This document shows positions 25,546-34,407 of a stretch of DNA of 64,000 nucleotides, one piece after another; the first letter of the stretch is position 1, and each line of letters opens with the position of its first letter. The notes below the pieces were generated by a model. The model worked only from the letters and a program-made list of their open reading frames with translations. It did not search any database and was not told the DNA's origin. Both the position numbers and the translations under genes were made by a program. The stretch is from Bacillus sp. Y1. GTDB taxonomy: Bacteria; Bacillota; Bacilli; Bacillales; Cytobacillaceae. The DNA is taken from positions 2,184,501-2,248,500 of the forward strand of contig NZ_CP030028.1 in assembly GCF_003586445.1 (NCBI RefSeq), in the 5' to 3' direction.

Positions 25546-27588
25546 ATGATAAAGAGAAAAAGTAGTATTAAAATGAAAATGCTCAGTATGTTTTTACCTA
25601 TTATTCTTATTTCAACCATTGCAATCACGGCTTTAAGCTTTTTTAGCTCGAAAAAAGAAATTACGGTACTTACAGAATCTAGTGTAAATAATCATATGGC
25701 AACGATTTTAGAGGAAATGGAGCATGGTTTCACGGCCCATACAAGGCTTGCTGAGTCCATTGCCACGTTGTACAAGGTAAAAGGGAACACTCTAGTAAAA
25801 GAAGATTACAAAAAGTCCTTAGAAGAAACCATTAAATTAAACGCCAATACATTCGGGCTAGGCATCTGGTTGGAACCATTCCAATATAACCACAATACAG
25901 AATTTTTTGGACCGTATGTTTATAGAGATGGTGAAACAATTTCGTACACAGAGGATTATGAAACTGCTGAATATAACTACCCGGAACTAGACTGGTATAT
26001 TCAGGGGAAAGAAGTCGGGGAAGGGAAGATCGCATGGTCAGCGCCTTACTATGATGAGGGATTAAATAAAACATTAATTACAGCATCTGTTCCTATTTTT
26101 GTGGATGGGAAGTTCATTGGAAATATTACGGCAGATTATGATTTGACAACGATACAAAACTTGATTGTTACTCAAAAGTTTGAACAATCGGGCCATCTGT
26201 TCCTTGTAGGCTTAGCGGGAGAATTTATCGCCCATAAGGAAAAATCCATGACGGATAACATAATGGAAGATTCCGAGCTAAAAAAACTAGGAGAAGAGAT
26301 ACTAGATCATGAAAGTGGAACCAAGGTTTTTACAACGAACAATAAAGAATGGGAAGCTTTTTACTCTACCTTTCCTGAAACAGGATGGAAACTGGTTGCT
26401 GTAGCTCCTGCAAGTGAACTATATGATGGGGTTACTTCTCTGCTACTGAAATCAATAGGTATTACTGCGTTCTTTTTAGTAGTGTCCATTACTTTAATTT
26501 TTGTTTTTAGTTCGAGCTTGTCCAAAAAGATGAAACAGTTTGTTGAGAAGATAGGATTCCTTGCGGAGGGTGATTTAACCCATCCGATCCAAATAAAAAC
26601 AAGTGATGAACTGGGACAAATGGGTGATCATTACAATCAAGCCTTGAGTCAGTTAAACCAGATGTTTTATACGATCCGTTCTTCTTCTGAACAAGTAGCG
26701 GCTAGTGCAGAAGAATTATCAGCAAGTGCCGAACAGACAAGTTCATCGGTAGCGGAAGTGGCAGGGGCTATCCAGGATGTTGCTGCGAATAATAATGAGC
26801 AAAACAATTATACGAGCCAAATGAAAGACAGTACGAGTGCTATTTATCAAAGTATGGAACAAATTACGTCCAATATAGAAAATGTGAAAAACTCTTCTGC
26901 TCAAACGACGATTCTCGCCAAAGATGGAACCGACGATGTGAAAAGGGCCATTGAACAGATGAATGAGATCCATTCAACGGTTCAACAAACAGCTCAGTCT
27001 ATTAACCAGTTAGATAACAAATCCAGACAAATTGAAGAAATTGTCGGTCTGATTAATTCAATCGCTGAACAAACCAACTTGCTTGCATTAAATGCAGCGA
27101 TCGAAGCTGCGAGAGCTGGGGAACATGGAAAGGGCTTTGCCGTTGTAGCAGATGAAGTGAGAAAACTAGCAGAGCAATCCAGTAAAGCTTCTGGAGATAT
27201 TAAGGAATTAATTCACGAAATTCAGAATGAAATTAGTACCTCCGTATCTGTTATGAAATCGAGTACTGAGTCAACTCAGTCCGGAATTCATGTGGTTGAA
27301 CAAACAGGACAATCATTCAATCAAATTTTTGATGCGATTGGAAATATGACGCAGCACACGGAAGAGGTATATCACTCCATCGTTCATATCCTTAAAGAAG
27401 TGGATCAAATGAAAGATGTAGTAGATGCGGTGAACGAATTGGCTGTAACCAATGATGAAAAAGCTCAAAATGTATCAGCAGCAACGGAAGAACAAGCTGC
27501 CATGGTACAAGAAATGACGGCTTCGAGTGAAGCATTAGCACAAATTGCAACGGATCTTCAACTAGAATTAGCCAAATTTAAGCTGTAA
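25546..27588 (+). CDS. Methyl-accepting chemotaxis protein (dCache)
   Basis: 680 aa. Membrane helix (about residues 12-32), large extracytoplasmic double-Cache sensor (about 38-295, with the Cache-typical [19 protein letters not shown] and [20 protein letters not shown]), second helix (about 300-322), HAMP ([11 protein letters not shown]) and the signalling domain with tip [20 protein letters not shown]. Such dCache domains mostly bind amino acids or organic acids. TCCTGGAGGTAG precedes the ATG. Monocistronic. Confidence 0.94.
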   Translation: MIKRKSSIKMKMLSMFLPIILISTIAITALSFFSSKKEITVLTESSVNNHMATILEEMEHGFTAHTRLAESIATLYKVKGNTLVKEDYKKSLEETIKLNANTFGLGIWLEPFQYNHNTEFFGPYVYRDGETISYTEDYETAEYNYPELDWYIQGKEVGEGKIAWSAPYYDEGLNKTLITASVPIFVDGKFIGNITADYDLTTIQNLIVTQKFEQSGHLFLVGLAGEFIAHKEKSMTDNIMEDSELKKLGEEILDHESGTKVFTTNNKEWEAFYSTFPETGWKLVAVAPASELYDGVTSLLLKSIGITAFFLVVSITLIFVFSSSLSKKMKQFVEKIGFLAEGDLTHPIQIKTSDELGQMGDHYNQALSQLNQMFYTIRSSSEQVAASAEELSASAEQTSSSVAEVAGAIQDVAANNNEQNNYTSQMKDSTSAIYQSMEQITSNIENVKNSSAQTTILAKDGTDDVKRAIEQMNEIHSTVQQTAQSINQLDNKSRQIEEIVGLINSIAEQTNLLALNAAIEAARAGEHGKGFAVVADEVRKLAEQSSKASGDIKELIHEIQNEISTSVSVMKSSTESTQSGIHVVEQTGQSFNQIFDAIGNMTQHTEEVYHSIVHILKEVDQMKDVVDAVNELAVTNDEKAQNVSAATEEQAAMVQEMTASSEALAQIATDLQLELAKFKL

Positions 27589-27596
27589 GAAAGGGA

Positions 27597-27632
27597 AGGA
27601 AAGATGGGAATCGTACATCTTTCCTTATTTTT
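27597..27632 (+). terminator. Rho-independent terminator
   Basis: GGAAAGATG / CATCTTTCC followed by TTATTTTT. Confidence 0.85.
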
Positions 27633-28614
27633 ACCCGTCAAATTTATTCTTTCGCATTACATTGTTTTCTTGCAATCTCGAAGTCATGACAGAAACAAAA
27701 TTCTGTATAAAGGCATTGTAATTGAAAGATAAAGCGATCTTATCAAGCGTTTCCACCGGTTCAACATCAGGTTTTGCTCGGAAATCTGCACTTGATGTTC
27801 CCCTAGAAAAATTCGAAATGTCAACTCTCGCTCTCCTCGATATGAATTGAAAGGACTCGGGGCTGACAATGGAGTATAGAGTAAGAACATCATGAACTGC
27901 GGCAGCCTGTAATCCAGGGATTAGTTTATTATACGCATTAATATAGTAATCCATTATGGGCTTAAATAAGCTTGAGAAAGGATTACTGTTAAGTGAGGAT
28001 ATATAGTTTACTATTTGAGGAGATATAAGAGAATAATTCGTTACATTTAGCGGTAAAATCGTAATGTTCCTGCCTTTTTCTAAGACCAAATCACTCGCGA
28101 TTGGATCACCATAAAAATTAGCCTCCGCCGAAGCTGTTACATTTCCTGGGTGATTAAATGCTCCTCCCATAATATACATGGAGTTTACTTGATTCATAAA
28201 TTCTGACCCTGCTAATATAAATGAGGTTGCAAGTGAGGTTGAGCGACCAACATCCACGATCGTTAATTCACTTTTGTACGTTTCAATAATTTTAAATATG
28301 CTAGAAAAATCCTGAATATTGGCTGTAAAGGTATCAGGTGGACGTATAGGTCCAAGCCCTTCTGGTCCGTGTATTTCAGGATAATACTGTACTAATTCTC
28401 CGGAAAAAGGTCCTTTTGCTCCTCGTATGACCGGAATGTCTTGTCTCCCACCTAATTGGAGCAAATAAGCAGCATTTTTTGCAACCTGTGTTTCATTCAC
28501 ATTTCCATATCCCGTAACTACACCCACTAATTCTATTTCTGGATGCAATAAGGCATAGATAATGGCAACTGCATCATCAATCCCTGGATCACCAAATAGC
28601 AACACTTTCTTCAT
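27631..28614 (-). CDS. Inosine/uridine-preferring nucleoside hydrolase
   Basis: 327 aa. Hydrolyses the N-glycosidic bond of ribonucleosides for salvage. The Ca2+-binding N-terminal signature is GDPGIDDAVAI (about residues 8-18); the motif YIMGGAFNHPGNVTASAEAN near 148-167 and the active-site His in AAAVHDVLTL near 240 complete the family pattern. AGGTGA is seven bases before ATG 28614; the ATG three codons upstream overlaps that site. The C-terminus is somewhat divergent. No transporter or other salvage gene adjoins. Confidence 0.9.
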   Translation of the reverse strand: MKKVLLFGDPGIDDAVAIIYALLHPEIELVGVVTGYGNVNETQVAKNAAYLLQLGGRQDIPVIRGAKGPFSGELVQYYPEIHGPEGLGPIRPPDTFTANIQDFSSIFKIIETYKSELTIVDVGRSTSLATSFILAGSEFMNQVNSMYIMGGAFNHPGNVTASAEANFYGDPIASDLVLEKGRNITILPLNVTNYSLISPQIVNYISSLNSNPFSSLFKPIMDYYINAYNKLIPGLQAAAVHDVLTLYSIVSPESFQFISRRARVDISNFSRGTSSADFRAKPDVEPVETLDKIALSFNYNAFIQNFVSVMTSRLQENNVMRKNKFDG

Positions 28615-28865
28615 CTCATTCACCTGATTTAATAAGACTTTTTAATATTATATAGCTCTCGATAAAAACAGGTAACTTGTTCGTTTGGATTTGATAATTC
28701 TTATCGGAGAAGTTAGTGAGAAGAGGTGAAAGCGTAAAACCCGAAAAAACGTTTTCAAACTAAGAAATTATTGTTAAGATAAATAGGTTGGATATATTTG
28801 GTAAGTGGGTGGTGATATTTCCAGTTGACCTATAGGACACATTATTCTTACGGAGGAACAAAAAA

Positions 28866-29639
28866 ATGAGCTTTTTAAAAAATAAAATCGCTATTGTTAC
28901 AGGGGTTAGTCGGCTGAAAGGAATAGGCGCGGCTATTTGCCTGGAGTTAGCGGAGGCAGGCTATCATCTGTTTTTTACGTACTGGACGAAATATGATCAA
29001 ACGATGCCTTGGAGTGTTCAGAGTGATGAGCCAGCAAGATTAAAAGAAGAACTGCTGAAAAAAGGGGTGAAGGTGGGATGTATGGAGTTAGATTTAACGC
29101 TAGATGATGCGCCCTTACTGCTATTCGATCAGGTTTGTAAAGAGTTGGGTGAGCCTGATATTTTAATTAATAATGCCGCCTACTCTACGAATAATGATTA
29201 TTCAAATATAACCTTCGAAGAATTAGATAAGCATTATCTAGTAAACATTCGGGCAACTACATTAGTTAGTACGACATTTACCAAAAGGTTTCATAAAAAA
29301 TCTGGTGGAAGAATCGTCAATCTTACTTCAGGTCAATTTAAAGGACCGATGCCAGGTGAATTAGCGTATGCAACCACAAAGGGAGCTATTGATGCGTTAA
29401 CGATTACGCTGTCAGCTGAAGTGGCTCCTTTAGGTATTACGGTGAATGCCGTGAACCCAGGTCCAACGGATACAGGCTGGATGACGGAGGAACTGAAAGA
29501 GGAGTTAACACCCATGTTTCCTTTCGGGCGAGTAGGGATGCCAAGAGATGTGGCAAAAACGATCAAGTTTCTCGTCAGTGAAGAAGCGGACTGGATCACT
29601 GGACAGATTATTCATTCAGAAGGTGGATTTAAAAGATAA
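28866..29639 (+). CDS. Short-chain dehydrogenase/reductase (SDR)
   Basis: 257 aa. NAD(P)-binding TGVSRLKGIGAAI (about residues 13-25, with a two-residue insertion relative to TGxxxGIG), NNAAY near 102, catalytic Ser in NLTSGQF and Tyr/Lys in YATTKGAI near 169-173. C-terminal FLVSEEADWITGQIIHSEGG is typical of FabG-like members. Substrate unknown. GGAGGAACAAAAAA precedes the ATG. Convergent with the MFS gene. Confidence 0.92.
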   Translation: MSFLKNKIAIVTGVSRLKGIGAAICLELAEAGYHLFFTYWTKYDQTMPWSVQSDEPARLKEELLKKGVKVGCMELDLTLDDAPLLLFDQVCKELGEPDILINNAAYSTNNDYSNITFEELDKHYLVNIRATTLVSTTFTKRFHKKSGGRIVNLTSGQFKGPMPGELAYATTKGAIDALTITLSAEVAPLGITVNAVNPGPTDTGWMTEELKEELTPMFPFGRVGMPRDVAKTIKFLVSEEADWITGQIIHSEGGFKR

Positions 29640-29641
29640 CA

Positions 29642-29667
29642 AAAAGGCGGGGAAAATCCCGCCTTTT
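29642..29667. terminator. Bidirectional terminator
   Basis: AAAGGCGGG / CCCGCCTTT between convergent SDR and MFS genes. Confidence 0.85.
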
Positions 29668-30934
29668 ACGTGACGCTTAGAACTCTCTTTTCTTCCTTTT
29701 TAGGTTCTTTAATTAACATAACTCCGATCAAACCCATAAATGAAAAAAGCACGGGAATTAAAAAGCCATAATGATACCCAATATGAATGGCTTGTTGTGG
29801 GAATAAATCTAGTATCTTTCCAAAAATACTAGGCAATAAAACCGCACTTAGAAATCCGCCTGTATTGGCAAAGCCTGATACCACACCAACTTCTTCTATA
29901 GGAAAAGACTTTCGTACGACAGCAAATGTTAATGAACTTGCACCATTTCCAAATCCAATGATAAAAAGCAAAGCCATTACCATGAAAAAAGAAGGATTCA
30001 CACCAGCAAAAAACAGTCCTCCCCAACTAAAAAAGACGGTTATATGAATGAGGGTGTAAACTCTTTTGATCGAATCTAATCTGCTTGTAATCCAACTGAT
30101 TAACGGTCCACCAATAATGGAGCCAAATAGACAATACATAATCAGTTGACTGGCTTCAGAACGTGACAATTCAAACACTTGAATTCCATAAGGAACACCC
30201 CATGAACCGATAAAGCCAATATAAGTACCGACGATCCCAAAGTGACAAAGGAATGTGGCCCAACCTTGCTGAGTGGAAAACACTCGCTTTAGAATCGCCC
30301 AAACACTTTCACGCTTTATGGTCGAACGTTTTTTTGATTTTGGATTTTCTGTAAATAGTTTTTTAGGTTTAGAAACGAGAACGGTGTAGAGAAGAACAGA
30401 TGATGCCACTAGGATAAGCCCGATGGTAAGAAAGGGTGTTCTCCAACCAGAAAAAGAAATCCACGCGGAAAAGGGAACAGTAGATGATAAGGATCCAAGA
30501 CTGGCTGTCATAGAAACTACACCTAATAAACTGATAAATTCCTGAACTTTAAACCACTGATTCATAATTAAAACAAAGTTGACAAAAATCGTGGCGTCTC
30601 CCATTCCCACTAATATTCGAGAGAGCAATAATACATACTCATTCGGGGCAACACTGTATATTATGCTCCCTATTCCATTAAGAAGGGTTCCAAAAATCAG
30701 AAAATGATTAGGACCATATCGATCAGACAGCAATCCGACCGGTATTTGCAGTCCTGCATAAGCTAAAAATTGAATTCCCGTAATGAGTCCAATGAGAGAA
30801 GCGGAAACTTGAAAATCAGTCATTAATTGGTCAGTGATGAGACCAGGTGCGGTTCGTTGACTTACAATAATAAAATAGGCAAACAAGACGGTACCAAACA
30901 CTACCCATCTGTAGTTGCTTTCCTGTTTGTTCAT
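29666..30934 (-). CDS. MFS transporter
   Basis: 422 aa, twelve predicted membrane helices. The loop-2/3 motif GLLSDRYGPNHFLIFG (about residues 63-78) is the MFS signature; the family looks like anion/organic-anion or nitrate/cyanate-type symporters rather than drug exporters, but the substrate is not determinable. AGAAGGGAT lies about 12 bases before the ATG. It is followed on the same strand by 30 bp to the kinase gene stop, so the upstream kinase may share its transcript. Confidence 0.88.
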   Translation of the reverse strand: MNKQESNYRWVVFGTVLFAYFIIVSQRTAPGLITDQLMTDFQVSASLIGLITGIQFLAYAGLQIPVGLLSDRYGPNHFLIFGTLLNGIGSIIYSVAPNEYVLLLSRILVGMGDATIFVNFVLIMNQWFKVQEFISLLGVVSMTASLGSLSSTVPFSAWISFSGWRTPFLTIGLILVASSVLLYTVLVSKPKKLFTENPKSKKRSTIKRESVWAILKRVFSTQQGWATFLCHFGIVGTYIGFIGSWGVPYGIQVFELSRSEASQLIMYCLFGSIIGGPLISWITSRLDSIKRVYTLIHITVFFSWGGLFFAGVNPSFFMVMALLFIIGFGNGASSLTFAVVRKSFPIEEVGVVSGFANTGGFLSAVLLPSIFGKILDLFPQQAIHIGYHYGFLIPVLFSFMGLIGVMLIKEPKKEEKRVLSVT

Positions 30935-30964
30935 GTAGATTAGATCCCTTCTGAGTTACAAATA

Positions 30965-32251
30965 TTATTCTATTACGTTTGTTGTTTTACTTCGAAAAAA
31001 GCCACCTAAATCAGCGATAGAAGGAAAGATAAAGCGAAAGGTTGTCCCTCTACCCACTTCACTTTGCACACGAATCATTCCATTCATGGCTTTCACAATA
31101 CTATACACCACCATCATCCCAAGACCCGTACCCTTTGACCCTTTTGTGGAATAATATGGTTCTCCAAGTCGATCCAATTGTTCCTTTGTCATTCCAATTC
31201 CGTGGTCAATGACGGATATCGATACATTTTTTTTGCTTGTATCTGTACGTATGAATAACTGACCACCACTAGGCATGGATTCAATTCCGTTTTTTATCAC
31301 ATTCAAAAAGCATTGGTGAAACTTTAGTCGATCTCCGATAATATGTCCTTCTGTTTCAATTTGAGTAATTACTTCAACTGAATTTTGATTTGCTGTGGGT
31401 TGCAGCATTTTTACAATAAGAGTGAGTTCCTTACTAACATCTATGGGTTCCACTTTTTCTAACGATGGTTTTGAAAAGGTTAGGTAATCTTTTATGACCT
31501 GTTCCGCTAAAATTAATTCATGTGAAATGATCTTGAGATAGTCTGTATGTTTTTGAGATGTTTGTGGACCTTCTAGTAGCAATTGAACAAACCCTTTAGC
31601 CGAGGTAAGGGGATTTCGTATTTCATGGGATATGGCAGCACCCATTTGTTCCACGACTTCTAACTTACCTGATTTAATTAATTGATTTTGTAAATGGAAA
31701 TTCTTTATAACAAACTCACTCGTTATGGAAATCATGGCGATTCCTAAATTAGGGACAACTAAATACGCTATGTATGCATCAAATCGATTAACATTTAAAT
31801 CCATAAATACCAAGGCAGAAACAGTTATGATACTAAGTACAATACCAAACGAGATGGAAATGACCACCCGACGAGTTGGACTTTGATTCCAGAACCAGGG
31901 GTAAACCTTCCAAAAGAAAAAGGCTAAAGGTAAATAAAGGGCGATATTTGCATAGAATCCTGTATCGATTCCATATAATCCTCTAATAAAAATAACCATG
32001 ATAGAGAGGAGGGGTCCAATACCTAAGTAAAGTCCACCAATTAACACGGGAAGCTCTCGTAAATCCATTGAAATATGGGGTACGGGATGGTATGAGAACT
32101 GAAAGCATGACCAAAGGAGAACAATGCCCCAAAACAATGCAAACCGTTTCGATATCGAAAAATTTTTCATCTTGGCCGACCATACAAGGGCAAAGAACAG
32201 GATAATGATGATTAAGGAAAGATTAAAAAAGAAGTGTTGCGTGATTTCCAT
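30965..32251 (-). CDS. KinB-like sensor histidine kinase
   Basis: 428 aa. Five to six membrane helices in the N-terminal 200 residues of the 5TMR-LYT type (ELPVLIGGLYLGIGPLLSI is characteristic), then HisKA with phospho-His in AISHEIRNPLTSAKGF (about residue 215), N box NVIKNGIESMPSG, and G boxes DHGIGM and GSKGTGLGMMVV. This architecture matches sporulation kinase KinB, so it may feed Spo0F. GGAGGAAGTCCC precedes ATG 32251. No response regulator adjoins. It lies just upstream of the MFS gene on the same strand. Confidence 0.88.
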   Translation of the reverse strand: MEITQHFFFNLSLIIIILFFALVWSAKMKNFSISKRFALFWGIVLLWSCFQFSYHPVPHISMDLRELPVLIGGLYLGIGPLLSIMVIFIRGLYGIDTGFYANIALYLPLAFFFWKVYPWFWNQSPTRRVVISISFGIVLSIITVSALVFMDLNVNRFDAYIAYLVVPNLGIAMISITSEFVIKNFHLQNQLIKSGKLEVVEQMGAAISHEIRNPLTSAKGFVQLLLEGPQTSQKHTDYLKIISHELILAEQVIKDYLTFSKPSLEKVEPIDVSKELTLIVKMLQPTANQNSVEVITQIETEGHIIGDRLKFHQCFLNVIKNGIESMPSGGQLFIRTDTSKKNVSISVIDHGIGMTKEQLDRLGEPYYSTKGSKGTGLGMMVVYSIVKAMNGMIRVQSEVGRGTTFRFIFPSIADLGGFFRSKTTNVIE

Positions 32252-32404
32252 GGGACTTCCTCCGACAAATTCAACCATTTATTTTATTATATATAGGGTG
32301 ATTAGAAAAAACATTAACATATTTACGTTACTTTCTTGCTGTTGTAATCAAATTATAATATGGAAATTTATGTTATGATAGATAAAAAGAAAAATAGAGG
32401 GAGA

Positions 32405-32857
32405 GTGAATGAAATTTTACCTAGAAAAATCATCGCTGCATCCATTTCGGGGTCTATTTTTACGATTATTTTAGGATTCGTTTTTAATACTCTCGGTGAA
32501 TCCAATAGCCAAGGATATTTGGTTTCCGCTATTACGATCATTCCTTTTTATATGATGTATAGCTTTCCAGTTATTTTAATCTACGGAGTAAGTACATCGA
32601 TGATTAGTGACAGAATCGGTGAGTTTATTTCAAAACAGAATAAAAAGACCGAATGGGTCGTTTCAGCAGGGTTGCATATTCTTTTTGGCTCCATTTTGAA
32701 GTGGATTAGCTTTGGAGCATCCGTCCTATTTTTTATTACTGATCGGTTATTAAGAAGACGTAAGCCTCATTACCCGTGGGGACAAGCGTTGAAAAGTTTG
32801 TGTATACCTATAGGAATCTGGCTAGTATGCATGGGTATGGTTTGGGCTGTTTTTTAA
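32405..32857 (+). CDS. Membrane protein of unknown function
   Basis: About 150 aa with four hydrophobic segments. Start uncertain: GTG 32405 follows AGAGGGAGA closely, while in-frame ATGs at 32360 and 32375 have no site. The C-terminal third has an Arg/Lys-rich loop (RLLRRRKPHYPWG). Family not recognised. Divergent from the KinB-like kinase, from which it is separated by about 150 bp. Confidence 0.65.
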   Translation: MNEILPRKIIAASISGSIFTIILGFVFNTLGESNSQGYLVSAITIIPFYMMYSFPVILIYGVSTSMISDRIGEFISKQNKKTEWVVSAGLHILFGSILKWISFGASVLFFITDRLLRRRKPHYPWGQALKSLCIPIGIWLVCMGMVWAVF

Positions 32858-32917
32858 TTAAAATAATCCGCTAATGCAAGTGTATCTGGATAGAACCACA
32901 TGAGGATGAGTGATCAT

Positions 32918-33253
32918 ATGAAATGTAATTGCGAACAAGAGAAATGTTATGAAATAAAAGTGGAAGCGGATGTTGGGGCAGATCCTTTCTGGTGTCAAAG
33001 ATGCGGATACAATTTTGACCTCGACCCATTCACACTATCTATGGAATTAAAGATAGAATTGTTGAACTGGATGGTCCAATACGGTGAGTGGATCGATTGG
33101 GACACAGATAAGTTGGTTGAAAATGGAGTTAAATTGGAAGAGAAACATAACATAGAAGGTGAAAGACTTACAGAAAGAGTGAAAAAAGAACTTGGAGCAG
33201 CATACAGAGTTGTTTTTTCGCCATCCTCAATGGCACGTAGTTATGCTGAATAA
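32918..33253 (+). CDS. Putative zinc-binding protein
   Basis: About 111 aa. Four Cys at the N-terminus (CNCEQEKC and FWCQRCGYNF, about residues 3-36) are spaced as a rudimentary zinc ribbon. The rest is helical and charged. GAGGATGAGTG precedes ATG 32918. The family is found in Bacillus as hypothetical, to my recollection; role unknown. Confidence 0.7.
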   Translation: MKCNCEQEKCYEIKVEADVGADPFWCQRCGYNFDLDPFTLSMELKIELLNWMVQYGEWIDWDTDKLVENGVKLEEKHNIEGERLTERVKKELGAAYRVVFSPSSMARSYAE

Positions 33254-33261
33254 TTGCGATT

Positions 33262-33295
33262 AAAAAAACCAGCTTCCCTAGGGAAACTGGTTTTC
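33262..33295. terminator. Bidirectional terminator, stronger on minus
   Basis: AAACCAGTTTCCC / GGGAAGCTGGTTT hairpin. The minus-strand copy is followed by seven T, the plus copy by four. The stronger side faces the minus strand and fits the small minus gene ending inside the stem. Confidence 0.8.
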
Positions 33296-33376
33296 ATATG
33301 TAGCGCCGCCTTTGCCGTACTTAGTGTAAGAAAGTTTTAAACCACCACTCCTCAAAGTAGGTGTCCGCAGAAACAT
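33278..33376 (-). CDS. Probable 32-aa small protein
   Basis: ATG 33376 with GGAGG ten bases upstream; product MFLRTPTLRSGGLKLSYTKY... GKGGATYENQFP, Gly/Lys-rich without hydrophobic segment. Stop codon lies in the minus-strand terminator stem. A sigma-A-like promoter sits about 120 bases before the start codon. Promoter, ribosome site, frame and terminator are consistent, but 32 codons may occur by chance; the transcript could be a regulatory RNA. Confidence 0.45.
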   Translation of the reverse strand: MFLRTPTLRSGGLKLSYTKYGKGGATYENQFP

Positions 33377-33499
33377 TCCTGCCTGTCCTCCAAATCATAT
33401 AGATGGAGACTTGTCATTCCTGTTTCAATGTTAAACTCCCTATTACAGCTTAAAGGTTAAAACTTACTTATGAATACGAACAACGCAGCTTGTGTTGTT

Positions 33500-33528
33500 A
33501 TATTAATATAATAATGAATGTTGTTCAA
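33500..33528 (-). promoter_or_regulatory. Sigma-A-like promoter for small minus transcript
   Basis: Minus strand TTGAAC and TAATAT separated by 17 bp. Predicted transcript start near 33493, giving about 230 nt to the terminator. Confidence 0.6.
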
Positions 33529-33611
33529 TGGTAATTGTTTCCCAGTTGGTGGGTTTTAGAATGTGTTTGAATTAGCTGCTTGAAATAAACCAAAAGCCAG
33601 ACACTCTTTTT

Positions 33612-33890
33612 GGAAAAACTCATAGATGAAGGACGTTCCGGTGTAGGTAGATGTTTGAAACGTTCTTCGTAAAGGTGATGAAAGACGTTATGGCATAAAA
33701 ATAGTTTCAAAACGATCTTCATCGATGCTATGAAGATCGTTTTAGTTTATCCAGAGGACGAAATGACGTTCATCGATACTATGAAGGTCATTTTAGGTTT
33801 AACCAAAGCCCAAAATGAAGTTCATCGATGCTATGATGATCATTTCAGCTTCAATCACAGCGTTAATTGATGTTCATCAAGTATAGGAAG
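33612..33890. repeat. Array C: ~52-bp hairpin repeats
   Basis: TTCATCGAT recurs at 33718, 33769 and 33821 and as TTCATCAAG at 33873 (periods 51, 52, 52); weaker copies may reach back to about 33612. Each of the first three units forms a 13-14-bp hairpin with loop CGATGCT or CGATACT (arms such as AAAACGATCTTCAT / ATGAAGATCGTTTT), and changes in one arm are often matched in the other. No open frame or spacer. Confidence 0.8.
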
Positions 33891-34013
33891 CTCTTATTTC
33901 ACAAATATCCGCTACATTCCACAACTCCAACCACTCTCGGCTCCATCTATCTAAATAGCAACCTACAAAATTTAGAACCAATTTTTTCACTCAGAGTTGG
34001 GAAAAGAAGAATA
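33891..34013. other. Leader region of the PTS operon
   Basis: Contains no gene. Likely holds the PTS operon promoter; no clear -35/-10 pair stands out. Confidence 0.4.
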
Positions 34014-34027
34014 TGAAAACGGTTTCA
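34014..34027 (+). promoter_or_regulatory. cre site (CcpA operator)
   Basis: TGAAAACGGTTTCA matches TGWAANCGNTNWCA at all fourteen positions, 62 bp before the licB start. Predicts glucose repression of the PTS operon. Confidence 0.85.
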
Positions 34028-34089
34028 ACATAAAATGAAATACACCGAGAATCAACCAGCTAGAATTGAAACGAAAGGGAGGGAACAAA

Positions 34090-34395
34090 GTGAGGATTTT
34101 ATTATGTTGTGCCGCGGGAATGTCTACGAGTCTATTAGTGACGAAAATGGAGAAGTCCGCGGAGGAACAGGGGTTAGAGGCGAAAATTTGGGCGGTATCC
34201 GCGGACGTGGTTCGAAATCACGTCGATAATGCAGACGTGCTGCTCGTGGGTCCACAGGTTCGCTACATGCTGCCTCAACTGAAAAAACTAGGCCATGAAA
34301 AAGGGATTCCGGTGGACATGATTAATACCGTGCACTATGGAACATGTAATGGCGCCGAAGTGTTGAAATTTGCAAAACAGTTAGTCACCAAATAA
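34090..34395 (+). CDS. licB: PTS lactose/cellobiose-type EIIB
   Basis: 101 aa. Cytoplasmic EIIB of the Lac family: phospho-Cys in [15 protein letters not shown] (second Cys, about residue 7) and the family's [10 protein letters not shown] motif near 62-71. It accepts phosphate from EIIA and gives it to the sugar carried by EIIC. GTG start after AAAGGGAGGGAACAAA. First gene of the EIIB-EIIC-ChbG-EIIA-GH4 operon. Confidence 0.93.
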   Translation: MRILLCCAAGMSTSLLVTKMEKSAEEQGLEAKIWAVSADVVRNHVDNADVLLVGPQVRYMLPQLKKLGHEKGIPVDMINTVHYGTCNGAEVLKFAKQLVTK

Positions 34396-34407
34396 GGAGT
34401 GATTGGA

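Noticed and set aside
28740..28765. cre-like AAAACGTTTTCA before the SDR gene
   Set aside because: The first two consensus positions are wrong and it lies over 100 bp before the gene; too weak to call.
33300..33480. 6S RNA, tmRNA or known riboswitch in the minus transcript
   Set aside because: I compared it with the hallmarks I know for these RNAs and found none.
34035..34229. Open frame before licB
   Set aside because: It overlaps licB in another frame and lacks a ribosome site; the licB start is well supported.
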